Notes: a model not told the origin generated them from the letters alone. Counted from the stretch's first letter, positions 23,474-36,570 are shown. The stretch: 64,000 nucleotides of DNA from Daldinia sp. FL1419 (GCA_025201765.1 MU623384.1:124001-188000), one strand, 5' to 3'. Program-made: numbers and translations.

Positions 23474-26400
23474 CGACGTCGTGAAGGTCCCTGAAAGTCG
23501 AATCGATGGGGAGAGAAGGGGAAGCCCATGAACTTGGGCCTAGCAGTAAATCAAGCCATCAATATGTGTATAACCCATGATATTATAAGACGACCAGTTC
23601 CGAGGTTCTTATGGTTAACTAGCCTACCCCTACCAGCCGGTATAGTATCTAATGGGAGAACTTGTCCCTTCTGCGGTGGGCCCTATAGACCCCATGCTCC
23701 CCAGCTCATATTCAGTCTAATCAGTAATAGACGCCGCTTACGCGCTGTAGTCCATCCCCAGAGTATGGCATAGAATGTCTTAATTGGACTCGTCTCACAA
23801 TGCGGAGCCCGGAGTTGGTGGCGAGCCATGCTAAGGATCCATGAACGGAGCATAATAGAGTACGGTAGCTTCGGGTTCTTCACGAGATGATGCTGGGAAT
23901 TGCATATTCATGTGAGATAGGATCTGGTCATCCTAAGTCGAATCAAGCTAGCATTTCGGGGCTTATACGGGGGTAGCTCACACGTGTCACACGGATTCCT
24001 ACAGGATAGGGCTAAGTATGCACTTTTAAGCAGAAAATTCAAAATGCTTCTTTTTCGTCAGGATGGAGGGTCTACGGTGACTTAACTCGGGTGAGTATAA
24101 GGTTACAGTAGCCTTGTGAGTGGGCTGTATCAATGAAAGTCCTCATGGAGGGTCCGATTTTGGGAGGGGGATGTCAATTGGACCTAACTATTAGCTAGTT
24201 TTTAATTTAATCTTCGTAGATTAGGCGGAAAATAAAATAAATGTGGCGAATAGTTTTGACTGGTGGCCGTAGCTGATCAGAGGTGTAGTACTACTAACCT
24301 TACCTTGAAAAGTGTAGTCTCGTTGCTGGTTGATGCAATATTCCCCCAAGATTAGAATACACTTTGGCAAATGAGACGAAGCGGAAGCCGGTGACAGTAA
24401 GTTTTGATTGAGTTATTATTAACTATCGGTTATGGTTAGAATGCTTATTATCGAAGTAGTTCCACGGGCGTCAATGTCGATAGGATTATTTTTAGGAGGA
24501 TTCTTGCAAGTAGTCGTACATATAATATCACACAAGATCGTCGAGGCTGAAGACTATAGCATAGCTGAATCTAGCTGAGCAGATGTCATATAGCTCCCGG
24601 ACTTTTCGGGAATCCCCCAGGGCACAGGCACGCCACTGGTACACATACACAGATTAGTTGTGTTTTTCATTGGGTAGCATCTGCAGTAGCTCAGGAGGCT
24701 GGAAATAAGGGACCTTCAACCTATCCTATGCACTTGGGGATTGTCAGGGAAATCCTAGAAATCTAGAAATCCTAGAAATCCTAGCTCTAGTTAATCACCC
24801 GCCGGATTTTCGGCTGCGTGGATTAAAATTTAACTCAAATACGACGAGTTTAATGTTTATATGCTTATATGCGTGACTATTTACAAACCTGCTATCCCCA
24901 ATAACCTCACCTTCGGGAACCCCCCCTCCTGCCCACAGTACTACAGTACTAGCTAGCATATGGAAGTCCTTACGAACCCGGTAAGCCTTATATAAGGCTA
25001 GAACATGATGGCTGAGTTGAAATACTATAGTTGCATATTAATTAACTTTGTCCTTGGCCTGGCATTAGTAGTATCGTCCCCCTTAGGGAAGGTTACATAC
25101 TTGAGACGAAGAGGCCAACTACCCACCTTAGGTACCTAGGCTATCGATCCTGGAAACTCTTATGGCCATCTAATACGAATGGTTAAGAAGAGATATCCCC
25201 GTATGACCATATTTTATTCACCTTATAGGTGCTATTAAACTTCCAGAAGTAGCATTCGTCGATGCTTAAGGGGGTGATAAAAAACAGATACTAATAATAC
25301 AACAAATAGAATGGTCCGTATCCCCCGTCCGATCAATTATCGGTCTGGAGAGACCTCAAGAGAGTTCATGCTAAGAGTTCACGCCCAGACGCCGGTGGGA
25401 CGGCCATATCTCTTCTTGAGTCCCTCACTGCCAATGCACGTTCGGGCCCGGGAATTACCAAACGGCTACGAGCCACATTAGTGGTACTCATCACCTTAAA
25501 GAGCGAAATGAAAGTACCGACGAGCCCATATTCCGAAGCTTATGTTGCGCGACCTCAGACATACGGCCTAGTATCAACTATACTGGGATACTCGATATAC
25601 CTCCTATCTAAACGAGCACTTAATGTATCATTTGGTCTCATGACCAGATGATGAGATGGTGAGGTGGTGAAAAGGAAAATTATAAGTAACCAGCCAATCT
25701 ATTCGCTTTGCTGGCTCCGATGGCTTTGTCCCATGGACAGGTAACCGGGTATAACCCTCCTCAGTGATGAGCCCCCTAGCACCGGCGGCACTTCTCGACC
25801 AAGGTATATCTACGTGATATCATTATCGTGGTCCCATAATACAAGTCTCAGTCTCGCCGACATATTTATTTATTTATTTTATCTCTTAATAACGCACGCG
25901 AATTCGATCTAACTTCCAGAGTCACACAATTAGTCGCTAACATCTCGTATCTAGAGCTTTGTAACCCTTTACACCTACTATTAGATTGCTCATTTGACGA
26001 TGCCCCTCGTTGGACTGATATCTCAAAAACTCTTCATCCTGATTTGTAGGCTTTACAAGACCTGGGATTTGCCCTTGTCTTTGGAGCATTCGAAAAGGAG
26101 ATGAAGCTGCGCGAAAAGGCGCTTGAGAGCATCTACACGAGTTGTTATTAGCACATAGGAAATATAGGATGTCTCATATCGGCCGTCAAATATAGTAGTA
26201 CAAAGTTGTATTAAATCTACTAGCTACCTATGCAGCAGTACTACCTTCATTCGTATCTGTAATGAGCGTAGGCGAATGCGATACGCACTATAGGTAGGTA
26301 ATCTGATCTGTGTGACGATTTTCACGAACAATAACTTGGGCCAGGGGAAATACATTCTGATTGTGACTTTTGTGTATGCGATCAAGTTTGAAACTGCGAT

Positions 26401-26523
26401 TCCAACTATACCTAGCAACCGTAAAGCCCTGACAGAACGAATACATATGTAGATCATTTGCATTTAGGTCGTTCTGCTATTACCTATTTTCCCTATTACC
26501 TATAGACGATTGCTAATTCCTGG
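23474..26523. other. 3.0-kb intergenic region
   Basis: Contains the P450 promoter side and the 3' side of the reductase gene. No recognisable coding sequence. There is a short tandem stretch of AAATCCTAG units at 24750-24786 and ATTT repeats near 25863-25880. Confidence 0.5.
24750..24786. repeat. Short tandem repeat, AAATCCTAG-like units
   Basis: Three full GAAATCCTA(G) units and a shortened GAAATCTA unit sit head to tail. Confidence 0.7.
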
Positions 26524-28473
26524 TTAAAAGCAGTATTCTTCTACGTGCAAATAGATTCCTTGCGCACCAGTACCCTTGTGTACGGCCCGTTCGTCGCTTA
26601 ATTTCGCAACACTGGTCCTTGTAGTGGTCGCTAACGATTGTCCACCACATACGACAACGCCCGTTTCTCCCCCAGTAGCCTCAACACCTGTCCTGATAAA
26701 CCCGGCTATATCCGGTCTTGATGAAGAGTAGTCTATTTCTGGACCAGAGCTTGCTTCTGAGAGACCCATACGTGACACACCCATTAACGGCTGGACAACA
26801 CCATCGGCGCTCACCGTTACCTTCACTTCCTCCTCAATCGTTCTCTTTTCATGTGCCGAAGACGTCGAAGATGATGGAATAACTAGTGCACCTAGTGTTT
26901 CGGGTTGCCCATCACCAGTCACTGAGATTTGTACTGCTAACTCGATGCCTACCGACTTTGCTTTTTGGACAGCCTCACGCAGACGTTCACGGTAGAACCT
27001 AATCTCCTCGTCCAGTCTAGCTGTTAAGAGAAAGTCCACACGTTTGACGCATGTCGTATTTTTAGAATGGAGCACACTCTCTAAAATAGGAAGCGTATAC
27101 GATGCCCCAGTCGATGCGGAAATCAAGATTATCGTCTCAAAAGCGTCCCATCGAGGTGGATTCCCGTATGGGCCTATAACTAGGGCTGTAAGGCCCTGTT
27201 TCTTCCCCATCACTTCTTGCTTTTGCGCAAACTGACCGAGTCTCTTCGAGAAACCTGAATGAGCTCGGATTACTAGTTGAATACTGTTGCATATACATGT
27301 TTCCGGACCCTGGTAGGCAGATGCGATCGTATAAGGGTGCGTTTCGAATGGTGCTATTCTAGGTAGCCAAATATACAGATGCTGCCCCGGCCTCCATTTG
27401 AAGTGAATATCCTTGATAGTAAGTACTGTAATAGACTCGCCGACTGGGAATAGTTTCGTATGGTGCCCTAACCATTGACCTCCTTGACAGCACGAGCGGT
27501 TCGGGTGCAATCGAATATTCCGCCAGATTAAGAGGCCGAGACGAAATGCCCGGTCGAAACAGAATGCGACAACTGCGAACCATACGTTATATCTGGAATT
27601 TGTAGGGATATGGACGTATATGAGCCATAGGAATATGACAGCTGATAAGATGTGCTGAATAACGAAAATTTCGTATGTTATAGATCGCAGTGGCTTTAAA
27701 GATGTGATATTCATCCATAGCAGAATTCCCCAAGCGCCGAAGCCGTATTTAACCATATTCATTACTTCAAATTCCAAACTGACGATCCCAGACGCGACCC
27801 AGCCAGCAAAGAAGCAGAAACCATGAACCGTTGTAGTGACCAATATGGTCCGTGCTGTCCATCGATGAAGCCAATTTAACCTCTCGTAGCTTGTTCCGGT
27901 AATCAGGGCAATGACGTTAGTTCTAGAGGCTAACAGGTATAGGAGAGGCACCTGCGTAACCGTCACCCAAGCATTGCGATACCCTATCCTCTCCATAAGG
28001 TTTGCATCGTTTATCACGGCGCCATTAATCATAAAGTATATGATAGCGGCCCAGTAGAAGAGGAGGAGAAATATATGGCCCATTGGTGGTGGTGTTAGCC
28101 ATGATAAGCCTCGGATTGGAATGTAAAACTGCGGATAGCTTATCTCCCTGCATATAGCAGTCAAAGTTGCCCATAGTTTCCAACAGATATTTGAGGGTCT
28201 CGTAGGAAATTGTACTGAGTGTGAACGTGCCTTACGTAATCTGGATTCAGGTATTAGTTAGCTTGAACAAAGCACCATAGACATGAAATATGATGAATGG
28301 GGATTGGCCTACCTTGACCAGTAAATGATGAAGTTGATAAAGCGAGCTGTAAGAAAAAGCGCAAGGGCTGTCGCGATATAATACCAATAATATCTCGCAT
28401 AAGCCTTATTAGTAGTCACGATATCACCACCCAGGGACATAGCCCCCATATCCATGTCGCTCATGCCATCCAT
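26524..28473 (-). CDS. Ferric/cupric reductase-like transmembrane flavocytochrome (FRE family)
   Basis: Plasma-membrane metalloreductase that would pass electrons from NADPH via FAD and two b haems to extracellular Fe(III) or Cu(II). Exons are 28473-28313 and 28240-26524 (72-bp intron), giving 625 residues. The haem ligand pattern is present twice as H-x13-H: H179/H193 and H250/H264. FAD binding is shown by HPYTIAS, NADPH binding by GPYGNP and VVCGGQS, and the tail ends HVEEYCF, as is typical for the family. The extracellular N terminus is methionine-rich (MDGMSDMDMGAM), recalling Ctr copper transporters. The start is the first true ATG of that segment. It is divergent from the BIM1-like gene, so both may share control. 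Whether iron or copper is the substrate is not decided by sequence. Confidence 0.9.
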
Positions 28474-30737
28474 GGCTATTACGAATATCACCGTTTAGTG
28501 CTGGCTAATCAAATATGCCGTAAACACTAATCGAAGAGAGTAGTAAAAAGGAGTATATAACGGACGGTAGAATCGGAGATGGGGTATAGGTAGAACCTAA
28601 GCCGTCGACGGTCTTTCCAGAAGACAGCAGTACATTACGGATTGCCTACGGCGTTGGAGTGAGATTAAAGTAGCGCTCCTTGATAATCAACCTTCTATGA
28701 TTAATGCGTGGAAGGTAGGTATCCAGTAAGGCGACAATCGCTAGTATCTGATTATTGAAGATGTCATTGGGTTGACTTGGTTGTCCGGCGGGTATGTTGA
28801 ATGTGTATGAACAATTTTGGAAGAAATTGGCGGCGGCAAAAGAACTAAAATCAATCAGGTGAAAGAACTAAATCCATGCAACTACCTGAGTGAGTTACTT
28901 ACCTACCTTAATGTACCTACTAAGGTACTTAATGTAGGAGGCACCTGTGTTTACCTAATACCTCCTGCCGAACCTCTAACTGCAACCCGGGTAGCCGGGC
29001 GTATTTGTGCTCATCTCGTGGTTTCTAACATCGCCGGTAGGTATCGGGGAGGAAGTTGCACCGTACGGTCCAACGGTTCCACAGGAAGTAGTCTGGAGTT
29101 GCATATGCAGATTTGATTGTTTAAGTACCTTAGGTACTTATATGGAACTCAAATCTGTATGTACATATGCACGGCGCATTTACGACGGCATAATTTCAGA
29201 TATTATATAATTTGATAAGATATTATAGTGTAAATATTTGTTTGCTATTATTTGTATGTAGGTACCTACTTACCTAATAACCTAGGTAAGGACCTGAGAT
29301 TTACATAGGTAGCAACCTACTTCTAGTGACACATGGATACCTAAAAAGAGCGGTCTGTCCAAGTTGTACTGAAGATATTTGAAACTGGGTACACAGGGTA
29401 CCTTTATCCTTCCTCTGCCATGTCTCTACCTGCCAATATACAATCGAGAACTACCTGGATTTTACGTTGCACGACAAATATAATCGGATAGAGAGGTATC
29501 AGGACTTATTAGGTCAATTACCTCCATGTACCTATGTATGTTTTGGGCTGGAGCTGTTAACTTGAAGAAAGGGAGATATGATAGGTACTCTCTTTTATAT
29601 CTATAAAGCGTCCTAAAACACTAGAGCGCCGCCATAATGTGCTCAAATAGCCTCAATTGGCATCGCTGAGACAGTCAACCACTTAGAATCACGTGGGGCA
29701 GGGCTGGATGGCCTAGCTGAATCGAACAGTTCCTGCAATTGGTGGGGCTACCCCCTGTATCCCTGTGGGAAGACCCGAGAACCAAGATATGTTTTGCATG
29801 GATAACTTACCCCACATCCATGACAGGAATGGCAATGACCAATCGTATATCGTGATTCTACCAATGCCTTGCACATATACTTAGGTAACCTAGGTACCTA
29901 GGTAAGTAAGTATGCGAAACAATTGAAGAGCTTAAGAGGTTAATTAAAACAATAGTATATTTCTCGAATTGCGGAGGCACATATGTATCATTTAAAGTCG
30001 CCTTTAAAAATTTAGGTATTGCCGTTATGTGTTCCACCGTGTACTTGTGTTCACGATAATAGGATATGCTACCTAGCACAGAGATGACCATACCTAAAGA
30101 GTCCTTTCCTAAATCCACCCACGAAGACGTACAATGTAGTACCTAAAGTTCGTACCTATCTATCTCAAGTGTGCCTTTCCGGGTACGTGGAGAAAGAACG
30201 AAAGTGCTCGTGATACCTGATATAACTGGGTGGGAAGGTTCAATTTTACAACAAATAAATCGGAAGTCACGTCTCGTACTAGGTAAGTTCCTGGCTCCTA
30301 AGATATTTAGTTCTTCTCTCCTTTTCCTATTCCATATTTTTACTCTTTGTGACTATTTTTCAATTCGCCCGGCGATTATAAACGTCATCTCATCAGTACG
30401 TGTACCATCCATCTACCAGGATTTGGTAATAACAAACTTCCAATACGACCAACCCAATAACGGTAGTAGTCGGCTACTCACTTGTCTCATCTATCGCGGG
30501 TTGTATCAACCGGTATTTGTGCAAATTCCCTTTCCTCCTCCACCTTCTCTTCCTTTGACGTTCCTCGCCCATCCTTCGTACATTCTATTATTTCCTTCTT
30601 TAATCCCCTCTTGCCCTCTTGTTGAATCACTGCTTCTGACAAAGCTTCTACATAGATTTTCGCTTCGGGGGGTTCACTTGCCGCTAACACTTGTAAACTG
30701 GTTATCCAACAAATTGCAACGGACCCGAGCCAATACC
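28474..30737. promoter_or_regulatory. 2.26-kb divergent intergenic region (reductase / BIM1-like)
   Basis: The only space between the two divergent start codons, so it must hold both promoters. It is AT-rich with GATA-type cores (for example TTGATAAGATA at about 29212-29222) and ACCTAGGTA palindromes (29279-29288, 29888-29902). I see no clear copper-factor box of the TTTGCTC type. An open frame runs into the BIM1-like start from 30171 but looks like untranslated leader. Confidence 0.5.
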
Positions 30738-31465
30738 ATGTCTCTCATGACACTCCTCGCAATGGTGATGTTGCTCTTCTCGAGCATCATCAATGCACAC
30801 TTTACTGTGGAGCACCCTCCTACCATCGGCCCATTCAACGACGATGCCGAGGGTGATCATCCCTGTGGCGGCTACTCGCCAGACATCGCCAAGGATACTA
30901 CCACAGATTTCCATGTCGACGGCGATGTTATCGCTACTACTCTTACCCACCCTGAGAGTACCTGGTTGTATCGCATCAACATCGACCCTACTGCACAAGG
31001 CAATTGGACTGAAATCTGGCCTGTCTTTAAGCAGAGCGGCCAAGGCAAATTTTGCAACCCTCAAGTCACCGTTCCTCAGGAATTTGTCGGCAAGAAAGGT
31101 TTTCTCGGCATCGTTTCGCATGCTGTCGACGGATTTCTGTACCAGGTAAGTACCGTATATTATACGCTATGCTTGGAATACTCTTCCTATGAATATCGCT
31201 GACTTAACAACCTTAGTGCTCAGCTGTTCACTTCGTCCAGGGCACTGCCGCTACGCCCAACGATTGTACCAATGGATCTAGTGTCACCACTAGCTGGACC
31301 TCTGACGATCAGTTGGCTGCTAAACTTAACGAATCTACTCCGCCATCATCCGAGCCGCATACTCATAACTTCGCCGCCACGAGCAAAGGGGGAGCGTTCC
31401 AAGGCTTTGGTGCTATGCTCACGATCGGTACTATCCTGGTTTTGGGTGCTGGCTTAGTAGTTTAA
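30738..31465 (+). CDS. BIM1-like / X325 copper-binding GPI-anchored protein
   Basis: Member of the LPMO-like X325 family; the Cryptococcus member Bim1 helps copper acquisition at the cell surface. Exons are 30738-31145 and 31217-31465 (71-bp intron), giving 218 residues. A signal peptide ends SSIINA, so the mature protein begins with His21, the N-terminal histidine needed for a histidine-brace copper site; His59 (TTDFHVDG) is a candidate second ligand. Conserved features are HPPTIGPF, HPCGGY, the four cysteines and GxLGIVSH-type strands. The C terminus has a Ser/Thr linker and a hydrophobic GPI-attachment tail (AMLTIGTILVLGAGLVV). It has the LPMO-like fold but not expected LPMO activity. Its divergent partner is a metalloreductase. 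Confidence 0.87.
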
Positions 31466-31942
31466 GATAGGAATAACGTGGAAAGGGCCAGGTACCTATG
31501 CCTTTAATTTCTCCCCGGCGGAAATATATGCGTAGTAAGACTCTGCTCTTGCCATGTATCCTCCTGCCGCGGAATAATTTGGACGGTTTCAACCCATAGT
31601 TAGGAGTGGATGATTTTCCTTCCCCACGTAACAAGCAGATGCTCTTATAAATTATGGATGGTATCACTAAGTACTCTCTACTCTTTATGGGAAAAATAGA
31701 TTCTCAAGTTCACTGCCATGATTAACGTACGAACAACAGAATTCACAGCCAAATGAGATAGGAGGTGATTATGGTAACTTATGGCGTCTTAGACAGACTT
31801 TATCTAATTCTCGGTATGATATCTATTTAGTTTACAATACTAATGCCTATAACCGGAGGTTCTCGTATCTAATAAACATTTAGGGTATCTCATCACTCAT
31901 CCATTTAACTCCTTGGACATACCGCATAGTAGCTTCGTACGT
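31466..31942. other. Convergent intergenic region
   Basis: 477 bp between the stop codons of the BIM1-like gene and the pseudokinase-protease gene. It holds both 3' ends. No other feature seen. Confidence 0.5.
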
Positions 31943-34900
31943 TCATATATGCATCTTATCCATATAGTCTTCTAAAGCCCCGCTATCCCCGCTGGGGTAA
32001 CCGTATAATTGCTCACGCTTAACCGCGGAGAGCCTCTTTGGTGCTTTCTGCTCACTAGACCCGGGTTCACGCATATCGTGAAGTGGGGGTACATCCTCAT
32101 CCTCCCCACTGTCTTCTCCCGCAATCCTGCCCCGCTGGCTGTAATTGTCTAGATCAGATATCTCAGCCGCCTCGTGCCCGGCGGAGTTAGCTATAGCTTT
32201 TCCACCCGGGAGCCGCACGTCGCGCGCTTCTAGAGTTTCTGCGATATCAAGAAGGAGTACTTCCATCGGACATATGTAAGCAACCTGCTTGCGCCCACTC
32301 CAGGCGAGAACGTGTCCGCAGAGACGACCGTGCGGCCGATCAACTATCCAGGCACCTGAATCACCCGGAATTCCCAGCGGAAAATTGGATCGAGGGTACA
32401 CTTTGGGTGGGTCCTCCGTAGCTGGGAGAGGATACCCGCGAACTGTCGAACATCTTCCGCTAACTTGATAGGTGTGGCTAGGAGACGATCGGCCGTATAT
32501 CTTTACGGAAGTCAAAGCTGGCAATATCTGGCCCATCTGTTTCAAGGCACCGACCCCGTTAGCTAGTGCTATTGATTCTGGATGAGAAAGGGGGCATCGG
32601 TATTTGGTACTCACCTGCAGCCCACTTGTACGTGCAATGCATTGGACCTCTAGCCCCGGCAGAGATTTAACGGGGACTACTTCTGTCGGTCTGATATTTC
32701 CTATTGAAGTCGTAGAGCGGCCACTGCTGGATGCAGCACGGGGTATGAGATTATTCATAGGTAGCCTCTCATCCTGGAAATCAAATAGAGCCCAATCGAT
32801 CTCGTGGACAAGCCCGTTTTCATTGCGTCTGCGTATGCCTGATGAAGCATACATCTCACCAAGCCTGTATGTGTCGAGGTGATCCTAGTAATTGATAAGC
32901 TTTTGGTGCTTGAAGAGCCGGGATTGCATAACCTCTTAGACCGTATAGTAGATCAGGCATATTAACTTACTTCATCCATAGTGTCTTCTGAGGGATAAAA
33001 CCCTTCTGGTACGTCATCAAGGGCGGGTTGGGTAATTATATATCCTGCACGCAAAGTATTAATCGCAAGTCTAAAAGCCCAGACTTAAGTGATGTAAGCT
33101 CATGGAAAATCCCATACGGCTAGCGATAGGATAGTGGCCATGTTGCTCTTGTTTGGGGCCGGGGTGCATACTTGGGAAGGAACCCTACATACCATCTCCA
33201 CAACCGGGCTCTACGCCTGGGATGTCTCCAGGCTCGGTAAAATATTCTTCGTCATCGCTCTCCTCATCATCACTGGTAATATCCGTAAGGGAAACTTCTG
33301 ATTCGGAATCTGAAAATTCCCCTGCAAATTCGTCGCTACTATCTCCCATCGATGACTCTCCTTCAAGCGGGTACGCTGCGGCGCTGCTGCGAGGAGGGCT
33401 TGCCTGGCCGGAAGGATTCGAATGGTTCGTCGGGTCCGGGTCATCCAACATGTGGTGAACTGTCATTCCGTATGATTTTTCGTCCACAATGATAAGCCCT
33501 CCAAAACTTACAGGTGGGAGGTGCCGATCACCTACCCATGCACCAATACTAGCACCGTTTCGTGGCGTCTCTTGATATCCTGGGTTTGCAACTTCGGGGT
33601 CATCTGTGGCGTCGTCACTTTCGTTTTCGTTGTCCTCAGCAGATATTGATTGTTGGCTTGTAGTCATACTCCTCATAGGCCCTTTCCTAGAGCGTGCCAC
33701 GGAACCTCGACAAACCTTCAGCCCGAATCCAGTCGTTCCATCGAAGAATACCCCAAGCTTTTTCTTCAATATAGCTCGGACTGTGCTCACAGAAGTGCAA
33801 ACAACTAGTACGGTTGGTTTGGTCTTCTGGAGTGACTCGCCAATAGACTCCAGAGAGATTTCAACTGACTCCGGATTCTTACGATAGAAGTGCCGCAAGG
33901 CTAGGTTGATTTGGGGCATCAAGGTACTATGCCACTGTTCAATTACCTCGGTAGATAGTGGTACTTGAGGATATAGTCGAAGCTTGGTACGAGTGTCCTT
34001 TGGGCGGTTTGATGTACTCTCAAGAGGTTGTTTAATACCACTTTCAGCTTTCTCTAGATTGGGTAACGCGTGAGAACCTGACCCGCGCGTCGGCTGTGAG
34101 CTAACGGACGGCCCTGCTAGAGATTCAGTCGCTGCCCCTCCTCTTCCGGAAAACCTATCAGAGTCTTCGCTTATCCGCTCGTCCAAACCACTTATACCGT
34201 CTAATATGCAGCAAGCCTCCAGATATCGACTGGCTCTAATTTGTACTTGGCTCAAAATTTCTTCGGTAGATCCAGTATGAGAGAGTTCCTGGTCAACCGC
34301 ATTCCAACACGCCTGAACGGCTTTCATATAAGGTGTGCCGCAACGTATCGCCAGCTGTCGCAAGACTGATTCTGATATACTAGGTGACGCTTGGTCGGGG
34401 ACAAGATTCCCAAGCTGTGTCCAGAGACCGATAGACACAAGCATCATAGCCAATGAATATAAGTCTAGCGTTCTGGTATCGCTCTTGGAAGAAAGGGGTG
34501 ACTGAGTTGTTGTTCGGGGATCAAGCGGATGACGGTGTAATAAAAAGGTAGAGGGAGGCTCGTTACGTGCGTCTTCTTCAGGGAAAATATCGAAGGACGA
34601 TACCAGAGGTCTTCTCACGTCTACCTCACCCATAGGCAAATCTGGGTCATTCCCAGTGGTATTACAAAAAGATATGGCAGACGCGCTTAGATTTCCGTGG
34701 GTGATACCTCGTGCATGCAGATCAAATATAGTGTTGACCAAGTTGTGGGCTAGGCGGAATTTAGCTTCTAGCATCGGCTCGAAGTCAGGTCGGTTGAGAA
34801 GATCCGTCAATGTACACAAATTGTCAAGAGGATTTTGGGTAAAATTTTCAAAAGTTACCGGGTTAAAACCGGGCGGAAACTGATATATCAGTGCTAATCT

Positions 34901-35803
34901 GGATTGCCTCATATCCTCATAATACCCTAGGAGGAGGGGAAGACCGATCCACGAGCCAGGAGACCTTTGAGAATCCGTCTGGAGACCGGCGCTTAGTTTC
35001 TCGAACCGAGACATATCGGGCATGATGCCGGTTGCTGAGTATATCGGATCGAATGGTGCATATTCGACGAGGAGAGGAGACCACGGCTGTGGTCCCCGGC
35101 CGTGGGTTGGCTCTATAGAAACCTGTTTGCCCATGAAGAATATCTCTTGCGGACGATCGCGCGTCACGTTAGTCCTTGAGACAGAAGTAGGTTGCATCGA
35201 CCTTAAATTTGTAAGAATCTGCAAATCGATTTGTTGAGGTGCCCGGATCCTTGTCGAGCCATAGGGTCGTAGGTCGTCGGTAGAAGCGGCAGATTTGAAT
35301 TGGCCTGTGGCTCGTGACGCTGCCGCAGAAGAACGCGTTCGGGAAAGATCACAGAGTGTATCTATGGATGCGGTTAAATCCTTGACCAAGTCCTCGAATC
35401 TCCCTCTATCCCAAACAACCAAGGGAACCTTTCGGTCGCCTACCCCCTTTTCTGATTTCTCACTCCCAACAGTCTGTCTTGAAGCAAGCCAAAGAGGCTC
35501 GGCTTCTGCGAGGATATCTTTGATAGTAGCCATAATACTTCCCACAAGATCGCTCAAGCCTGCTTTAGATAATGACTCGTCGATTTCGGCAGTCTGATTC
35601 GGATCGGACCATTCTAAGCCCCAGCTAACCAATCGATCCTTTTGTATTCGTAGTTTGCGATGTAGCGCTTTTATATCGGGATCATCAGGACTCGGGGCTG
35701 ACTCCTTGACGAAGTCTGAGGACTTTTTGGTATCGTTATAGAGCCTACTAAGCCGACGTTGGAAAGGCAGCTGAAAGCCGCCGCGGGGTAAAAAGGACTC
35801 CAT
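31943..35803 (-). CDS. HeLo-like(?)-pseudokinase-trypsin-like serine protease fusion
   Basis: Exons are 35803-33193, 33044-32971, 32884-32615 and 32536-31943, giving 1182 residues. Residues about 45-155 are helical with HRKLRIQKDRLVSWGLEW, resembling HeLo-type domains of fungal cell-death proteins (weak). Residues about 230-530 look like a protein kinase lobe (GLPLLLGYYED, DLHARGITHGN, LDLYSLAMMLVSIGLW), but the catalytic loop reads HGN369-371 instead of HRD and no DFG is seen, so it is probably a pseudokinase. Residues about 750-1130 look like a trypsin-like protease with candidate triad His783 or His784 (GMTVHHML), Asp925 (EIDWALFDF) and Ser1045 (GIPGDSGAW). A long acidic insert separates His and Asp. 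Intron 3 (78 bp) has no in-frame stop. I recall similar strings in uncharacterised fungal proteins. A signalling or regulated-proteolysis role is inferred. Confidence 0.8.
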
Positions 35804-36152
35804 GATAACTTGATAGTAGAACGATATATAGTATATACTATATCAATCCAAACTACTCGGTTTTTGAGGCTAACTGCCAGACGAGACAACACCGACGAGG
35901 CTGATAAATAGGTGATGATATGATGTCAACTTGAGCGGTTCGAATTCTCTTCACCTCCCATCGACATGGTAGTGGAAGATTTGATTTACAAGTATAAAAG
36001 AAACCCTAGCATATAAGTGGAAAAAATGCCACCCAGATTAGGTAATTATCCAAACAAGAAGCATCAGTGAAGCGTCAAGAGGGATACGAGCGAAATTTGG
36101 ATATACGCATCCGCACACCCGCCTCGTGCTAAGTGCTAAGTAGGTATTAGTA

Positions 36153-36196
36153 TGGGTGTGGGTGTGGATGTGGATGTGAATGTAAATGTGAATGTG
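36153..36196. repeat. Degenerate hexamer tandem repeat (TGGGTG/TGGATG/TGAATG)
   Basis: Seven or so 6-bp units of the pattern TGNNTG, drifting from GGG to GAA content. Confidence 0.75.
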
Positions 36197-36570
36197 GGAG
36201 GGTGTATACGTGAGTGGGTTATACGGTCTGCAGCGACGACTAGGCGGCTAGGCGTATGTACAAAGTAAGACTGAAGTATTCCGATGTGTATCCAACTTCG
36301 AAAAGCCCTCGTCGTGTGACGGATAAGGTCGATAAAGATAAAGAGGCAATTCAGCTGCCTTGAGCCCCGCGAAGAAGCGCAGCGTAAGAATAATTTCGGT
36401 GCCTAGGTTAGGCGTTTGTATTATTAGGATCCATGAATGAGATCCGTAAATTACTAAAGATGCAGGCAGCCTGTAAGATTATAAGGCTAGAACGATTCGG
36501 GTTAGATGAATCTCATTTTAGAGTACCTCGTTCAATGTATATAGTTACACGTAGAGTTCTAGCAACTTTA

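Noticed and set aside
30171..30737. 189-codon open extension upstream of the BIM1-like ATG
   Set aside because: It would bury the signal peptide inside the protein and destroy the N-terminal histidine; composition is leader-like (C/T-rich).
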